A stretch of DNA of 64,000 nt from Bacillus sp. BP-3 (GCF_028401955.1 NZ_JAQOTJ010000011.1:1-64000), one strand, 5' to 3'. Counted from the first letter of the stretch, positions 1-8,900 are shown. Numbers and translations: made by a program. The notes: generated by a model not told the origin, from the letters alone.

Positions 1-45
1 TTTTTTATCAGTGTTGACAGATAAAAAGAGGTTCAGACACAAAAA

Positions 46-110
46 CAGGCTGCGGAGAATACTTTCTCCACAGCCTGTAAAAAATCCCGTTATATATAAC
101 GGGATTTTTT
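46..110 (-). terminator. Two adjacent hairpins downstream of the lipoprotein gene
   Basis: An imperfect stem (46-59 with 62-77, aggctgcggag against ctccacagcct) is followed by a perfect one, AAAATCCCGTT/AACGGGATTTT at 79-110, flanked by A and T runs on both sides. The second is a good bidirectional intrinsic terminator for the leftward lipoprotein gene that ends at 121. Confidence 0.75.
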
Positions 111-120
111 CAGACTATAT

Positions 121-570
121 TTACTTACCTAAATTTTGAATCTTATCTTTTAAGTCTTGAATTTGTTGAATTGTCTGCATAAGCTCTGAGTTTTTGAATT
201 GTTCTACATCCATTTTTCCTTCTTCTACCTTCTTCATAGTTGTATTAATTAATTCATTTAACTTTTCATTATATCTAACAATTTGCTGATGTATATCCTT
301 TGCTACATCAGGAGGTGTCAATTCATTAAAAGCTGGAATATCCTTTTGGATTTCTCTGAGTCTAGTTTCTAATTCTTTGCGGGCGGCACCATCGTTGATT
401 GATTTTTCTACTAATCCCGGCGCTTCATTTGCAAACGCACTCATTTCATTAACATAGTCTATTGCCTTTTGAGCATAGTTAATTGAATTCTTACCTTCTT
501 CAATCATAGAGCAGCCTGTTAAACCAATTACCAGCATAAACATGAATAACAAAGCTTTTTTTATCGACAT
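121..570 (-). CDS. DUF6376-like lipoprotein
   Basis: Small surface lipoprotein of about 149 residues. It begins MSIKKALLF, then a hydrophobic stretch and the lipobox LTGC, so it should be exported, lipidated on Cys and anchored outside the membrane. The mature part is charged and helical, probably coiled coil, with no catalytic motif seen. The ATG at 570 is preferred over the longer frame to 603 because AGGGGAGA lies just upstream of it. It is monocistronic and followed by a terminator. The family match (Bacillus DUF6376-type lipoproteins) is from recollection of the sequence style; the role is unknown. Confidence 0.75.
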   Translation of the reverse strand: MSIKKALLFMFMLVIGLTGCSMIEEGKNSINYAQKAIDYVNEMSAFANEAPGLVEKSINDGAARKELETRLREIQKDIPAFNELTPPDVAKDIHQQIVRYNEKLNELINTTMKKVEEGKMDVEQFKNSELMQTIQQIQDLKDKIQNLGK

Positions 571-836
571 CTCTTCATCTCCCCTAAATTCGTACAAATC
601 CACCTATTTATTGTTAACATTTAGAAAGTAAACGTCAAGTAACTGCAAAAAGTATAAATGACAGCTTTAAAATTATCTTACAGTTACCTAGTTCTATTAT
701 ATTTTTTCTAGGTGTGTATTTCTTATACTTTCATTATTACATCGAAATAGTATATGAACTATCTAATAACCTTACATCAATATGACAGTTTTGTAATGTT
801 TTGTAAGTGAAGGTATAATAAGAGCTTATATATAGA

Positions 837-985
837 GGTAGTATCACATGCCCATCAAGCAAAGCGAAAATCATACCCTCAAAATGAAAAACGCTATGCT
901 TATCGTAAGAAGTTTACGATAAAGGATGGCGTTCTTTCCTACTTTTAGGGAGGATTTTGTTTTATTAGCTTAATAGCGTTGAATT
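837..985. repeat. bcr1-like palindromic repeat, copy 1
   Basis: About 150 bp. It opens with GGTAGTATCACATGCCCATC and closes with the near complement TTAGCTTAATAGCG, with an inner pair ATACCCTCAAAATG / TTTTAGGGAGG and a central TTATCGTAAGAAGTTTACGATAA hairpin. The same ends recur at about 31.1, 41.1, 42.5, 47.8 and 51.8 kb. It fills most of the gap between the lipoprotein and peptidase genes; the rest (571-836) shows no gene. Confidence 0.7.
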
Positions 986-1034
986 GCCGCTGGAATTCCA
1001 AAAACCCCAAAATTTATTCGGTTTTCCTTTTTGC

Positions 1035-2183
1035 CTACTTGCTAAATTCAGCAAGTAAAATATTTTTAAAGTTAGCTTTGCCCATACTGTTCAAATTGAC
1101 GGCCAACGTATGCTTGCCTCCAAGTGTACCCCCAACAAGAGTAATAAACCCTGGAATACTACCTGTGTGTCCCCATATCGAGACACCGTTTGGAAGCTTA
1201 GTTTCATAGATCCCAAGACCATATCCACTGATTTCAGCACTTCCTGTAGGAACTGTAGTAAGCATTTGTTTTAACTGCTGTTCCTTCAGTAATTTGCCAC
1301 TGAGTAAGTATGAGAAGAATTTGTTTAAGTCGTCAGCAGTAGAAATCATATCTCCAGCCGAGCTAGCTATACTTGGGTTATAATAAGTAACGTCTTTTAG
1401 CTCACTTGCTCCGTCTGGTTGGACATATCCACGGGCATGCTTGGTGCCTGGAATAACGCTTGAATTGCCAGGTAGGAATGTATTTGACAGCTCAAGCGGT
1501 TCAATAATCCGATTTTCAATCTCTTCCGCATAGCTGTTCCCGGTTACTTTTTCAATAAGGATGCCCAGTATCACGTATCCTGTGTTTGAATAGGACCAGG
1601 CCTTTCCTGGGGCGAAGTCTGGAGGTAGAGAAAGTCCAATTTTCACTATTTCTTCAGCGGTATATGATTTTTTTGTATTCATCAAATCAACGCTTGGTGA
1701 CTTTAAGTATTCAGCGATACCACTTGTATGGTTCAATATCTGCCGGATAGTAATCTGGTTACCATCATATCCGTTTCCTTGAATAACACCAGGCAACCAT
1801 TTTTCGATGGAGTCGTCTAGATTCAGGCGGTTCTCTCCAGCTAATTGAAGTACAACCGTTGCGATGAACGTCTTCGTCACGCTGCCAATGCGAAAGCGAA
1901 AATCTGTTTTCATTGGTTGCTTGGTGCTCAGATTCGCTACCCCAGCGGCATAACCCCACGTTTTTCCATCCTCGGAAGTTTTAGCAAGTATCCCTGGGAT
2001 TCCAAATTGCAATGTATCCCTCATTGCTTGCTTGACGGAATTACGATCTCTTTGAGTGCTTGTTTGTAACGAACTAGATACATTTTCTGCTTTTACAATT
2101 GAGGTTGGTGATGTGTATAGCAGGGAACTTCCAGCTATTAACAGGGACAGACTTACAAATGTAATTTTACTACGTATTTTCAT
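1035..2183 (-). CDS. Serine beta-lactamase-like / D-alanyl-D-alanine carboxypeptidase (alkaline D-peptidase type)
   Basis: Secreted penicillin-binding-fold serine hydrolase of about 382 residues. An N-terminal signal peptide (MKIRSKITF plus hydrophobic core) is followed by the three active-site elements of the class C beta-lactamase/DD-peptidase family: SVTK (SxxK) near residue 101, YSN in the middle, and HTG near the C-terminus. It probably acts on D-amino-acid peptides or cell-wall peptides outside the cell, like Bacillus alkaline D-peptidases; a true beta-lactamase cannot be excluded. The start at 2183 is chosen because GAGAGGA lies six bases upstream; the frame is open to 2207. It appears complete and monocistronic. 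Confidence 0.85.
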   Translation of the reverse strand: MKIRSKITFVSLSLLIAGSSLLYTSPTSIVKAENVSSSLQTSTQRDRNSVKQAMRDTLQFGIPGILAKTSEDGKTWGYAAGVANLSTKQPMKTDFRFRIGSVTKTFIATVVLQLAGENRLNLDDSIEKWLPGVIQGNGYDGNQITIRQILNHTSGIAEYLKSPSVDLMNTKKSYTAEEIVKIGLSLPPDFAPGKAWSYSNTGYVILGILIEKVTGNSYAEEIENRIIEPLELSNTFLPGNSSVIPGTKHARGYVQPDGASELKDVTYYNPSIASSAGDMISTADDLNKFFSYLLSGKLLKEQQLKQMLTTVPTGSAEISGYGLGIYETKLPNGVSIWGHTGSIPGFITLVGGTLGGKHTLAVNLNSMGKANFKNILLAEFSK

Positions 2184-3238
2184 AAAGCATTCCTCTCCTC
2201 TATTCATATTGTATAACTAACCACACAGCTATCATTTCCACTAATATCAAAAGTTCAACATTGAATTCGTAATTATCTTCATACTAGTTATTTTTACAAA
2301 CACCATTCTGTCCTAAAAAACGGTAAATCCCCTCTTTTTCCACATGTATGCTAACCCTATAAATTACTTCTTTTCCTTGAAACACTCTTATTAACTGGTT
2401 TACTTTTCATATATACGTCATATCTGTTCCGCCTTTCACGTCTCGTTATATTTTTATCATATACAATGAAACTTTCTTTTTCCTTACCCATTCCTTACAA
2501 ATTACTTACGTTCAAAATAGCTTCTATAACAGGGTAGAAAAGGAATATTTTCCAATGAATATATAATTACAACTTGACTTTCCAACACACAAGTCGCCGC
2601 CATGCTGAACAAAAAATAACCTTTTACTTTCTTCCTCTCTTTGTTTGAACTTCGCACGTGGAGGAAAAAGGCCCTGACCGCTTCTACGCTTGGCCAGACA
2701 CTCTCGACCATCTAAAAAGAAAAGGTGTTTATGTCAGGTTTTTAATTTGAATTTATATATTAATCAAAAAGAAAAACAGAGGTTTTTCGCTTCTATGTTT
2801 CTTTTTTTTCGTCCTTTAACTATTATAGGATCGGTTTATTCTTAACAGGGGGAATTCCGGCTCTTTTCTAATGTAATTTTTCTTCTTGCCATACAACACA
2901 AATGACATTGTGCTGCATGAAACATTCCTAACGTTGTTAAAATGACAGACAGTTTAATTGTATACGAGTAAACCGAAGATGTAGCTTTGAAATAAAGTTT
3001 GAACAAAAATACCTCGCAAACCCTTATTTTACGATAAATAAAAAGAACCCATTTAAAAAAAGATTGATCAAAATGGATTCTTCCTTATCAAATTTATATT
3101 TGGATTTTTATAAAAGAATTTAATCATTCTCTACTTATGTTATTCAAGAATCGCGCCTTATTGTTGACAAAGTGACAATTACTATCGAGTATTTCTTAAT
3201 GATATTTATTGTATTTTATCTTTGAATGTGCAATATTA
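2184..3238. other. Gene-poor 1 kb gap
   Basis: No convincing gene. A 69-codon frame on the minus strand (2502-2711) has no good ribosome binding site and no recognised domain. A weak hairpin followed by a T-run lies at 2766-2809. The right part holds a loop-conserved hairpin (3041-3082) and the motif TGAAATAAAGTTTGA near 2990, both related to repeats further along the window. Confidence 0.5.
3041..3082. repeat. Hairpin with conserved AAAGATTGAT loop, copy 1
   Basis: AAGAACCCATTT (3043-3054) pairs with AAATGGATTCTT (one mismatch) around an A-rich loop containing AAAGATTGATC. Similar hairpins with the same loop lie at 32484-32535 and, on the opposite strand, at 36121-36170. Confidence 0.6.
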
Positions 3239-3808
3239 TTAATTCCCATTCAAATGATAGATTAGTTGCACAACGCCAGAGGAGAACGTTCTTGTATGAA
3301 CCATTTTTAAATTCAACCTCTGTTTTATATCAATAAACAACGGTTTTCCTTCTCCCAAAATAACAGGGTGAACAGATAATCTAAATTCATCAACAAGCCC
3401 TAAATTGATAAAAGTTGTAATAAGACTCGCTCCGCCATAAAGCCAGATGTCTTTACCAGGCTTATTCTTTAGTTTATTTACTTCTTCAAAAATATTATTA
3501 TTTATGAATATTGCTTTATTATCAGTTCCTTTTTGCGTTCTGGAAAACACATATTTTTCCTTATTATGAACCGACCCCCAAATTTCCTTTTCAGTACTAG
3601 CATCTTCAATTTCTGGAGTAAATTGTCCCCATAAATCGTAGCTTTTTCTTCCATATAAAATAGTATCAATTTGATTTAAAAAATGAATAAACCCCATCTC
3701 AGAGTCCATGATGCACCAATCAACTTCCCCATTTTTCCCTTCAATAAAACCATCTAAAGTAACTGCTAAATCTAAAATGATTCTTCTTGTTCTTGCGTTA
3801 TTTGACAT
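3239..3808 (-). CDS. Dihydrofolate reductase-like (RibD C-terminal family) protein
   Basis: Cytoplasmic NADPH-dependent reductase fold of 189 residues. It begins with the hallmark RRIILDLAVTLDGFIEG and has a central LYGRKSYDLWG, then DIWLYGGASLITTFINLGLVDEFRLSVHPVILGEGKPLF, as in the YyaP/YwjB DHFR-like family. Substrates of these stand-alone proteins are mostly unknown; they are not classical folate reductases. The ATG follows GGGAGGAAGAATT. Length is normal for the family. Single gene, with large non-coding gaps on both sides. Confidence 0.85.
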   Translation of the reverse strand: MSNNARTRRIILDLAVTLDGFIEGKNGEVDWCIMDSEMGFIHFLNQIDTILYGRKSYDLWGQFTPEIEDASTEKEIWGSVHNKEKYVFSRTQKGTDNKAIFINNNIFEEVNKLKNKPGKDIWLYGGASLITTFINLGLVDEFRLSVHPVILGEGKPLFIDIKQRLNLKMVHTRTFSSGVVQLIYHLNGN

Positions 3809-4156
3809 AATTCTTCCTCCCTTTAATCATTTAGATATTGTTTCTCCCGCCAATTTTTTACATTTTCATTATTTACAGTATTTATTTCTGAATAAAGTTA
3901 CTAATGTTATTACACTATCCTGCCCTTTAACGTAACAACTTATCGTCACTCAAAATCAGCTGTTCTTTTCCTTTCCACTATAAAAACATCCCTTTAGATT
4001 ACCATCTCCAAAGGATTAGAGCATCGCATCTTTTTGATAAACATCGTAACTTTATTTCAAATTCACATGTAATAAAGTTCTATTCGGTAAGAAAATAAAG
4101 AAAGAGCTGATATATCAAAATGGAAAGATAGCTACTCTTTCTTTATAAATGTATGA

Positions 4157-4395
4157 CTAGGTTCTATAGCTAATCCCTTCCTTTACTTGTTTTACCTTGT
4201 ATTGGAAGCTTTTCGTAGAGGAAACACCGTCTACAACAAGGTTACTACCTGTAACAAAATTATTTTCTTTAACTGTTAAATAAAGACATGCTTGTGCAAT
4301 ATCCTTTGGTTTTCCTACACACTTTGATAGATGCTGTTCATGTCATGATCAATTGCACTTAATTTTGCATAGTCCTCTGTTTCAGCCAAGTAGTA
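4157..4395 (-). pseudogene. Remnant of a short-chain dehydrogenase/reductase, C-terminal part
   Basis: The minus strand reads GKPKDIAQACLYLTVKENNF then VTGSNLVVDGVSSTKSFQYK to a stop at 4157, which is the typical end of an SDR (GxPEDIA...TGxxxxVDGG). Upstream, a piece reading AETEDYAKLSAIDHDMNSIY is in a different frame and broken by stops, and the Rossmann and catalytic YxxxK parts are missing. This is a decayed tail of an SDR gene. The rest of 3809-4489 shows no gene. Confidence 0.7.
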
Positions 4396-4489
4396 ACAGT
4401 GCTGCCTTTTTTATTCATATTTTATTTATTCGTTAATAAAATATGAAAGTCATTTCCCTTAAAAGAAATCATGAGAAAGGAATGATCAA

Positions 4490-5386
4490 TTGATGAAGGC
4501 AGGCAATCAAAAGATCGACACAGTGCCGGGGATGAAGCTCTTTGATGGAGAAAAGCTGCTCGTAATTATTAGCATGCTTGGCTTTGTGCTTGCAGTTGGT
4601 ATTGCGGTATATATTGGACTATACGGGGCAATCATTTTTCCAGAAGGCGACTTGGAACGAGCGTTTTCTTTCAATGCCGCGATCGCATTGTTTATTTTGT
4701 CCATAGCAGCCATTTTACCGATAGCAGGGCTGAGTTCCCGCAAACGGGCAGCTATTCGTTGGACTTTCACACTGACAACTCTATATGCCTATGCGGTCGA
4801 AACAATCCAGCATTTTCGCGGGATTAATCCACGGTTTACGCGTGCCGGCTCTGCTATCGATTCGATTTCCGGCACTTTGTTCGGACTTGATTCGCTATTG
4901 ATCATCATCGTAACAGTACTGCTTGCCATCCCGTTTTATCGCAAGAGACAGACGAATGAACGTCCGCTGTTAGTATTGGGCATCCGCTATGCACTTTTCT
5001 CGGGCATTATTGCCTTTGCCTCAGGAATATGGATGATCGCGCTGCAAAGCCGATATGTGGGCGAGACAGGAAACTTAATTGTCCTTCATGGGCTCAGCTT
5101 TCATGCTTTGCAAGCACTAACGTTGCTAGGATGGGTATCGGAGCGGGCATATACATGTAGTAGGCATGCCCTGCGGCGAATTCATTTTGGAAGTTTCGCC
5201 TGGACACTTTCCATCGTACTGATTGGTTTACAAACCATCCTCGGACGTTCCGTTTTTGAACTGACAGTGCTGCCGATTCTTTCTGGCGCCATGCTGCTCA
5301 TTTGGCTTGCCATATTCGTTTCCGCTGTATTTAAACTGCTGAGACCGAAACCGATGTCTGCCAATCCATCATCACATAGAAATTAA
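4490..5386 (+). CDS. Multi-pass membrane protein of unknown function
   Basis: 298 residues with about seven or eight hydrophobic segments (for example LLVIISMLGFVLAVGIAVYI near residue 25, AAIALFILSIAAILPIAGL near 65, LLIIIVTVLLAIPF near 140) and basic loops. I do not recognise a family. The start is TTG at 4490 or ATG at 4493; AGAAAGGA lies 9 or 12 bases upstream. It is followed 33 bases on by the ABA4-like gene in the same direction, so the two probably form an operon. Its base composition is clearly richer in G and C than the flanking genes, which suggests later acquisition. Confidence 0.75.
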   Translation: MMKAGNQKIDTVPGMKLFDGEKLLVIISMLGFVLAVGIAVYIGLYGAIIFPEGDLERAFSFNAAIALFILSIAAILPIAGLSSRKRAAIRWTFTLTTLYAYAVETIQHFRGINPRFTRAGSAIDSISGTLFGLDSLLIIIVTVLLAIPFYRKRQTNERPLLVLGIRYALFSGIIAFASGIWMIALQSRYVGETGNLIVLHGLSFHALQALTLLGWVSERAYTCSRHALRRIHFGSFAWTLSIVLIGLQTILGRSVFELTVLPILSGAMLLIWLAIFVSAVFKLLRPKPMSANPSSHRN

Positions 5387-5419
5387 AACAATATTTTCCT
5401 GGAGAGGGGAATTATAACG

Positions 5420-5857
5420 ATGTATGAAAAGTTGTTTGCTCTTGCGGGCATAGCTATACTGCTCTGGCTTCTTTTGATACTGTTACCGACGTGGCGAGTC
5501 ACAAGGTTTCTCGCGGGCATAGCCATTTTTCCTATGTATCTCGCTACACTTTATGCTATTGGGATCATCATGGTTATCGTAGAATCAGGCTTTGGATTCG
5601 TTCAAGATTTCGGGTCAGCGGAGGGTGTCATCCGACTGTTATCCAAATCGGACTTTGCCTTACTCGTCTGGCTTCATTTACTTTGTTTCGATCAGGCAAT
5701 CGGCCATTACGTTTATAGGGATAACATGGAACATCGGTATGTATCTATACCGTTGCAGTCTATACTCTTATTCCTTATCCTAATGTTCGGCCCGCTTGGG
5801 TTGTTATGTTATCTTGTGCTACGGCAGGTAAAGAAACGGAACAAGATAACTTTATAA
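5420..5857 (+). CDS. ABA4-like (DUF4281) membrane protein
   Basis: 145 residues with four hydrophobic segments. The pattern FPMYLATLYAI, LLSKSDFALLVWLHLLCFDQ, then GHYVYRDNM and a final FGPLGLLCYLVLRQ fits the ABA4-like/DUF4281 family. ABA4 in plants is needed for neoxanthin formation; bacterial members are uncharacterised. The ATG follows GGAGAGGGGAATTATAACG. It shares the higher G+C of the preceding membrane gene and probably its transcript. Family call is from motif recognition; function unknown. Confidence 0.75.
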   Translation: MYEKLFALAGIAILLWLLLILLPTWRVTRFLAGIAIFPMYLATLYAIGIIMVIVESGFGFVQDFGSAEGVIRLLSKSDFALLVWLHLLCFDQAIGHYVYRDNMEHRYVSIPLQSILLFLILMFGPLGLLCYLVLRQVKKRNKITL

Positions 5858-6002
5858 AACTAAGTAAGCTATCGAAAGTATAACGTTCTTTTTGAGCTTT
5901 TTATAAGTAGAGATATTATAAGAAGATATTTTTAACAAATATATCTAAAACATCAAAACAGATAGTCCCTAAAAAATTCACATAATGTAAGGAGAAATAA
6001 AA

Positions 6003-6167
6003 ATGGACTCTAAACAGAAAGACTATAATGTTGAATATCAATGTCCTAAAGGAGTTGTATATTACAAAAAAGTACAAGCGAGTGATGTTAAAGAAGCAAA
6101 ACAACAAATATTAACTCAACAACCTGACATGAAAATTAGGGCTGTTAACCTTATTGATTCTGAATAA
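6003..6167 (+). CDS. Small hypothetical protein, 54 residues
   Basis: Starts MDSKQKDYNV and ends AVNLIDSE. The ATG at 6003 has a good site (GTAAGGAGAAATAAAA) and the stop is followed three bases later by a strong terminator, so this looks like a real short transcription unit. The protein is soluble and charged, with a single Cys and no recognised motif. It could be one of the small B. cereus group orphan proteins; no function can be proposed. Confidence 0.65.
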   Translation: MDSKQKDYNVEYQCPKGVVYYKKVQASDVKEAKQQILTQQPDMKIRAVNLIDSE

Positions 6168-6170
6168 ACG

Positions 6171-6221
6171 AAAATAGCTAGAGTTGAAATATATAACTAC
6201 TACGAGCTCTAGCTATTTTTT
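6171..6221 (+). terminator. Intrinsic terminator of the 54-residue gene
   Basis: AAAATAGCTAGAG (6171-6183) pairs with CTCTAGCTATTTT (6207-6219) around a 23-base loop and runs into TTTTTT. The A-run on the other side makes it usable from both directions. Confidence 0.85.
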
Positions 6222-6261
6222 GCTTCATTCACATAACTAATGTTAGCGGAAGTTAATCATA

Positions 6262-6611
6262 CTATTTTTCAACTTGCTTTATAAACGCTGATACGTTTCC
6301 TAGACAACAAGATCCTTGAGGATTATTTACTTCGCATCTTTAATATGCATTGATATCTCTTGTACAGCTTGGCTCTTACCAGTTTGCTTTATTTCTTCAC
6401 GAATACGTGCTCGTGTCCAATTAAAGCAGTAATAAGCAGGCACATCTTCTTCTATATCTTTTTGAAAAAGAGGAACTTTAAGATCGTTTTTGATAAATAC
6501 TTGCTGTTCTTCATTAAAGTACACTACATTACATTCTTGCTCTGTACAAAAATAATATGTTTTATCATTTTGATGTAAATATAGTTGTTTCATCCCATAA
6601 GAATCACGCAA
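6262..6611 (-). pseudogene. CopZ-type metallochaperone / (2Fe-2S) zinc-domain protein, broken
   Basis: The readable frame (94 codons to 6327) contains YYFCTEQECNVVYFN and YCFNWTRARIREEIKQTG, typical of Bacillus proteins with a CopZ zinc-binding domain and a BFD-like iron-sulfur domain. The N-terminal CPxC part is absent. After the stop at 6327 the missing C-terminus continues in another frame as EVNNPQGSCCLGNVSAFIKQ to a stop at 6262. So the gene has lost its 5' end and has a frameshift just before the last cysteine cluster. A small inverted repeat (6617-6644) lies at the truncated 5' side. Confidence 0.7.
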
Positions 6612-6817
6612 ATAAAAATAGACTCTGTTTACACAAAGTCTATTATGGATAATTATTTTTTTGGAAAATCATCTTGAAAATACCTCTCTATTAACATGAA
6701 ATAATAATATACATACGCTCTTTATCTTACTAATCCATACTCTCTTCTTTTAAAGAGTTTCATTCTTATCTTATTTCGTTACAGGCGGCAATGCTGAATA
6801 TTCCTGATCTTTTGCAG

Positions 6818-8443
6818 TCAATGTTTCTTGTTTTTTAACATAAATAACTTATCGCCAACTCCGTAGCATTTCCCTTCATCAGTTATCCAAATAAAACGAA
6901 GAGCTACTTTCGCAGTTTCTCCTTCAAAATCTGGCAAATCCACTACATGATCCAAATGTAATATAGGATCTTGATATGGATGCTCGTTTTGATAGGGTTG
7001 TTTCCAAGTATACGTATTCCCCTTTTCGTCCTTTAATTTCCCTAAAATATATACTGGCCACGGGTTCTTTCTACTAAAAGAAGCATACATTTTATAATTT
7101 CTAGGGAGTGGACTTATTTCTACTGTTTCGTTTGCAAAAGCTTGGTCAATATCAATGTCATTTGTTTGAATTTTCCCTTTGTAAAATTCTCCTTTTTTCG
7201 ATTGATTCCAAAATACCTCTTTAAATAAACTACGATGAGTTTCTGTTGGTAAGACAACGGTATGGCGCTCTTTCTTTGTTTTTTTCGAAATATCTGTGAT
7301 ACTAAGTCCAGGATCTGGTGCTTCTTCATCCATACTTATTTGTCTGTCGTTTTGATTTTCTCCAAATAACTTTTTAGCTTTTTGAGTAGGTTCTTCTGCA
7401 TTCACTAATGAAATCGCTGATATGGAAATAACAGCAGTAATCCCCAATAGCGACCAACGATACGATTTTTTTTGAAATTGTTTAATCATCACAATTCTCC
7501 TTTTTAGTGCCAGCTTGTTCCTTGTTAAATTTGCTAAGCTAGGAATCTGATAACGATCTGAATAGTCTTCTAATAGATTGATAATTGTATACCCATAATC
7601 AATTCTCTGTTTAAAATCGATATATGTAAGTGCAAGTGCATCGCATGCAATTTCTTGATCTTCGCGCATTCGGTAATATGCATACCAAAGAATTGGATTA
7701 AACCAATGCAAAATAAGTAAACTATTCATCAAGCAATTCATGCCAACGTCTTTTCGTTTCACATGTGCTAATTCATGATAGAAAATAAAACGCAGTTGAT
7801 CATCATCTAGCGTTCTCATATGATTTTCAGATAACAAGATTCTCGGTTTTATAAACCCAAGAACTGTTGGACTTGAAATGTTACCAGATACAACTATAGG
7901 AATATTTCGTTTAATTGACATTGTACGTTTACATTGCTCAAAAAGATTCATAATTCTTTTATCAGTAATAAGGGGTTGTATTTTTATGTACTTATAAACA
8001 CGTTTGTTTAATACGATCATAAAACTTCCAAAACCAACAACTCCAAACAACCACACATATAATCCAATTTTGTAAATTAAAATGTAATCTGTATGTTGTG
8101 ATTTTGATTGGTTAAATGACCCTTTTCCCCCTTCAATAGTGACTGCTTCACCGGAAATATTTGTCTTTTCATAATTCACATTAGAAACATTGACAGTAGG
8201 AGTAATCTCACGATTAGGTACGAAGACGTTATATATACTATACGAACTTTCAGGTGCAGACGGTAAAAGTAACCGAAAAATAACGATAATCCATACTATA
8301 TACTGCCATCTTGGCGTTAACTTGTTTTTAAGCACAAGTTTAATAAATAAAATGATTCCAACTAAAATACTAGCCATTAATGAAGATTCAAATATCCAAT
8401 TGAAAACATGCATAAGTCGACTATTTAAAATTTCTATACTCAT
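6818..8443 (-). CDS. BlaR1-like M56 metallopeptidase sensor, module 1
   Basis: Membrane-bound signal transducer of 541 residues. Four N-terminal helices surround a cytoplasmic gluzincin domain with HELAH at about 223-227 and the downstream EDQEIACDA ligand region. A last helix near 330-348 leads to an extracellular region (about 350-541) that is not a penicillin-binding domain. BlaR1/MecR1 proteins sense a ligand outside and trigger removal of the BlaI repressor; the ligand here is unknown. It overlaps the blaI-like stop by four bases (ATGA), so the two are co-translated. At the very end an A6 run may shift the frame: the other frame adds about 16 codons ending SALPPVTK at 6771. Confidence 0.85.
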   Translation of the reverse strand: MSIEILNSRLMHVFNWIFESSLMASILVGIILFIKLVLKNKLTPRWQYIVWIIVIFRLLLPSAPESSYSIYNVFVPNREITPTVNVSNVNYEKTNISGEAVTIEGGKGSFNQSKSQHTDYILIYKIGLYVWLFGVVGFGSFMIVLNKRVYKYIKIQPLITDKRIMNLFEQCKRTMSIKRNIPIVVSGNISSPTVLGFIKPRILLSENHMRTLDDDQLRFIFYHELAHVKRKDVGMNCLMNSLLILHWFNPILWYAYYRMREDQEIACDALALTYIDFKQRIDYGYTIINLLEDYSDRYQIPSLANLTRNKLALKRRIVMIKQFQKKSYRWSLLGITAVISISAISLVNAEEPTQKAKKLFGENQNDRQISMDEEAPDPGLSITDISKKTKKERHTVVLPTETHRSLFKEVFWNQSKKGEFYKGKIQTNDIDIDQAFANETVEISPLPRNYKMYASFSRKNPWPVYILGKLKDEKGNTYTWKQPYQNEHPYQDPILHLDHVVDLPDFEGETAKVALRFIWITDEGKCYGVGDKLFMLKNKKH

Positions 8444-8838
8444 CGTTCTTTTCTTCGATCAGCTTCACTTTTATCATCAAGAATACGTTTAAGTTCATTA
8501 ATTTCTTCTTGAGAAAGCTTTTCTTCCTTTAAGAAGTTTACAAGTAGTGGTTTTAATGCTGCACCATAAAAACGTTTAAGAAATGATTTTGTTTCTACTT
8601 GCAAATAATGATCTTGAGAAACTAAAGGAGTATATGTATACATTTTTCCGATTTCTTGATGGGCCAATATCGCTTCTTTTTGCACCAACCTGTTAATTAA
8701 CGTTCGGATTGTTTTTGGACTCCAGTCCATTTTCCCTTCAAGATCTTTAATAATTTCATTTGCTGTTTGAGGCGCTTTTGACCAAAGAACTTTCATTATT
8801 TCCAACTCAGCTTCAGATATTTTAGGAATTTCTTTCAT
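8440..8838 (-). CDS. BlaI/MecI/CopY-family repressor, module 1
   Basis: 132-residue winged-helix repressor. The N-terminal half (ISEAELEIMKVLWSKAPQTA, then TIRTLINRLVQKEAI) is the BlaI DNA-binding domain; the C-terminal half forms the dimer and the cleavage or release region. It should hold its own operon off by binding TACAnnTGTA-type sites, two of which lie 26-60 bases upstream of its start. The ATG follows AAAGGAGAAAGCATAC. It is very close to the module 2 repressor at 45345-45743, so the two may read each other's operators. Confidence 0.9.
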   Translation of the reverse strand: MKEIPKISEAELEIMKVLWSKAPQTANEIIKDLEGKMDWSPKTIRTLINRLVQKEAILAHQEIGKMYTYTPLVSQDHYLQVETKSFLKRFYGAALKPLLVNFLKEEKLSQEEINELKRILDDKSEADRRKER

Positions 8839-8861
8839 ATGTATGCTTTCTCCTTTCTGAT

Positions 8862-8900
8862 ATTACAAATGTAGTCCAACTAATATATTACATTTGTAGT
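8862..8900. promoter_or_regulatory. Paired BlaI-type operators
   Basis: Two exact inverted copies of TACAAATGTA, at 8864-8873 and 8889-8898 (as TACATTTGTA), each extended to ATTACAAATGTAGTC, lie 25 bases apart just upstream of the repressor gene. TACA/TGTA dyads are the known BlaI/MecI core. A near-identical pair sits before the second module at 45.8 kb. Confidence 0.8.

Noticed and set aside
2502-2711. 69-codon open frame on the minus strand
   Set aside because: No ribosome site, no recognised domain, and composition unlike neighbouring genes; more likely chance or a repeat.
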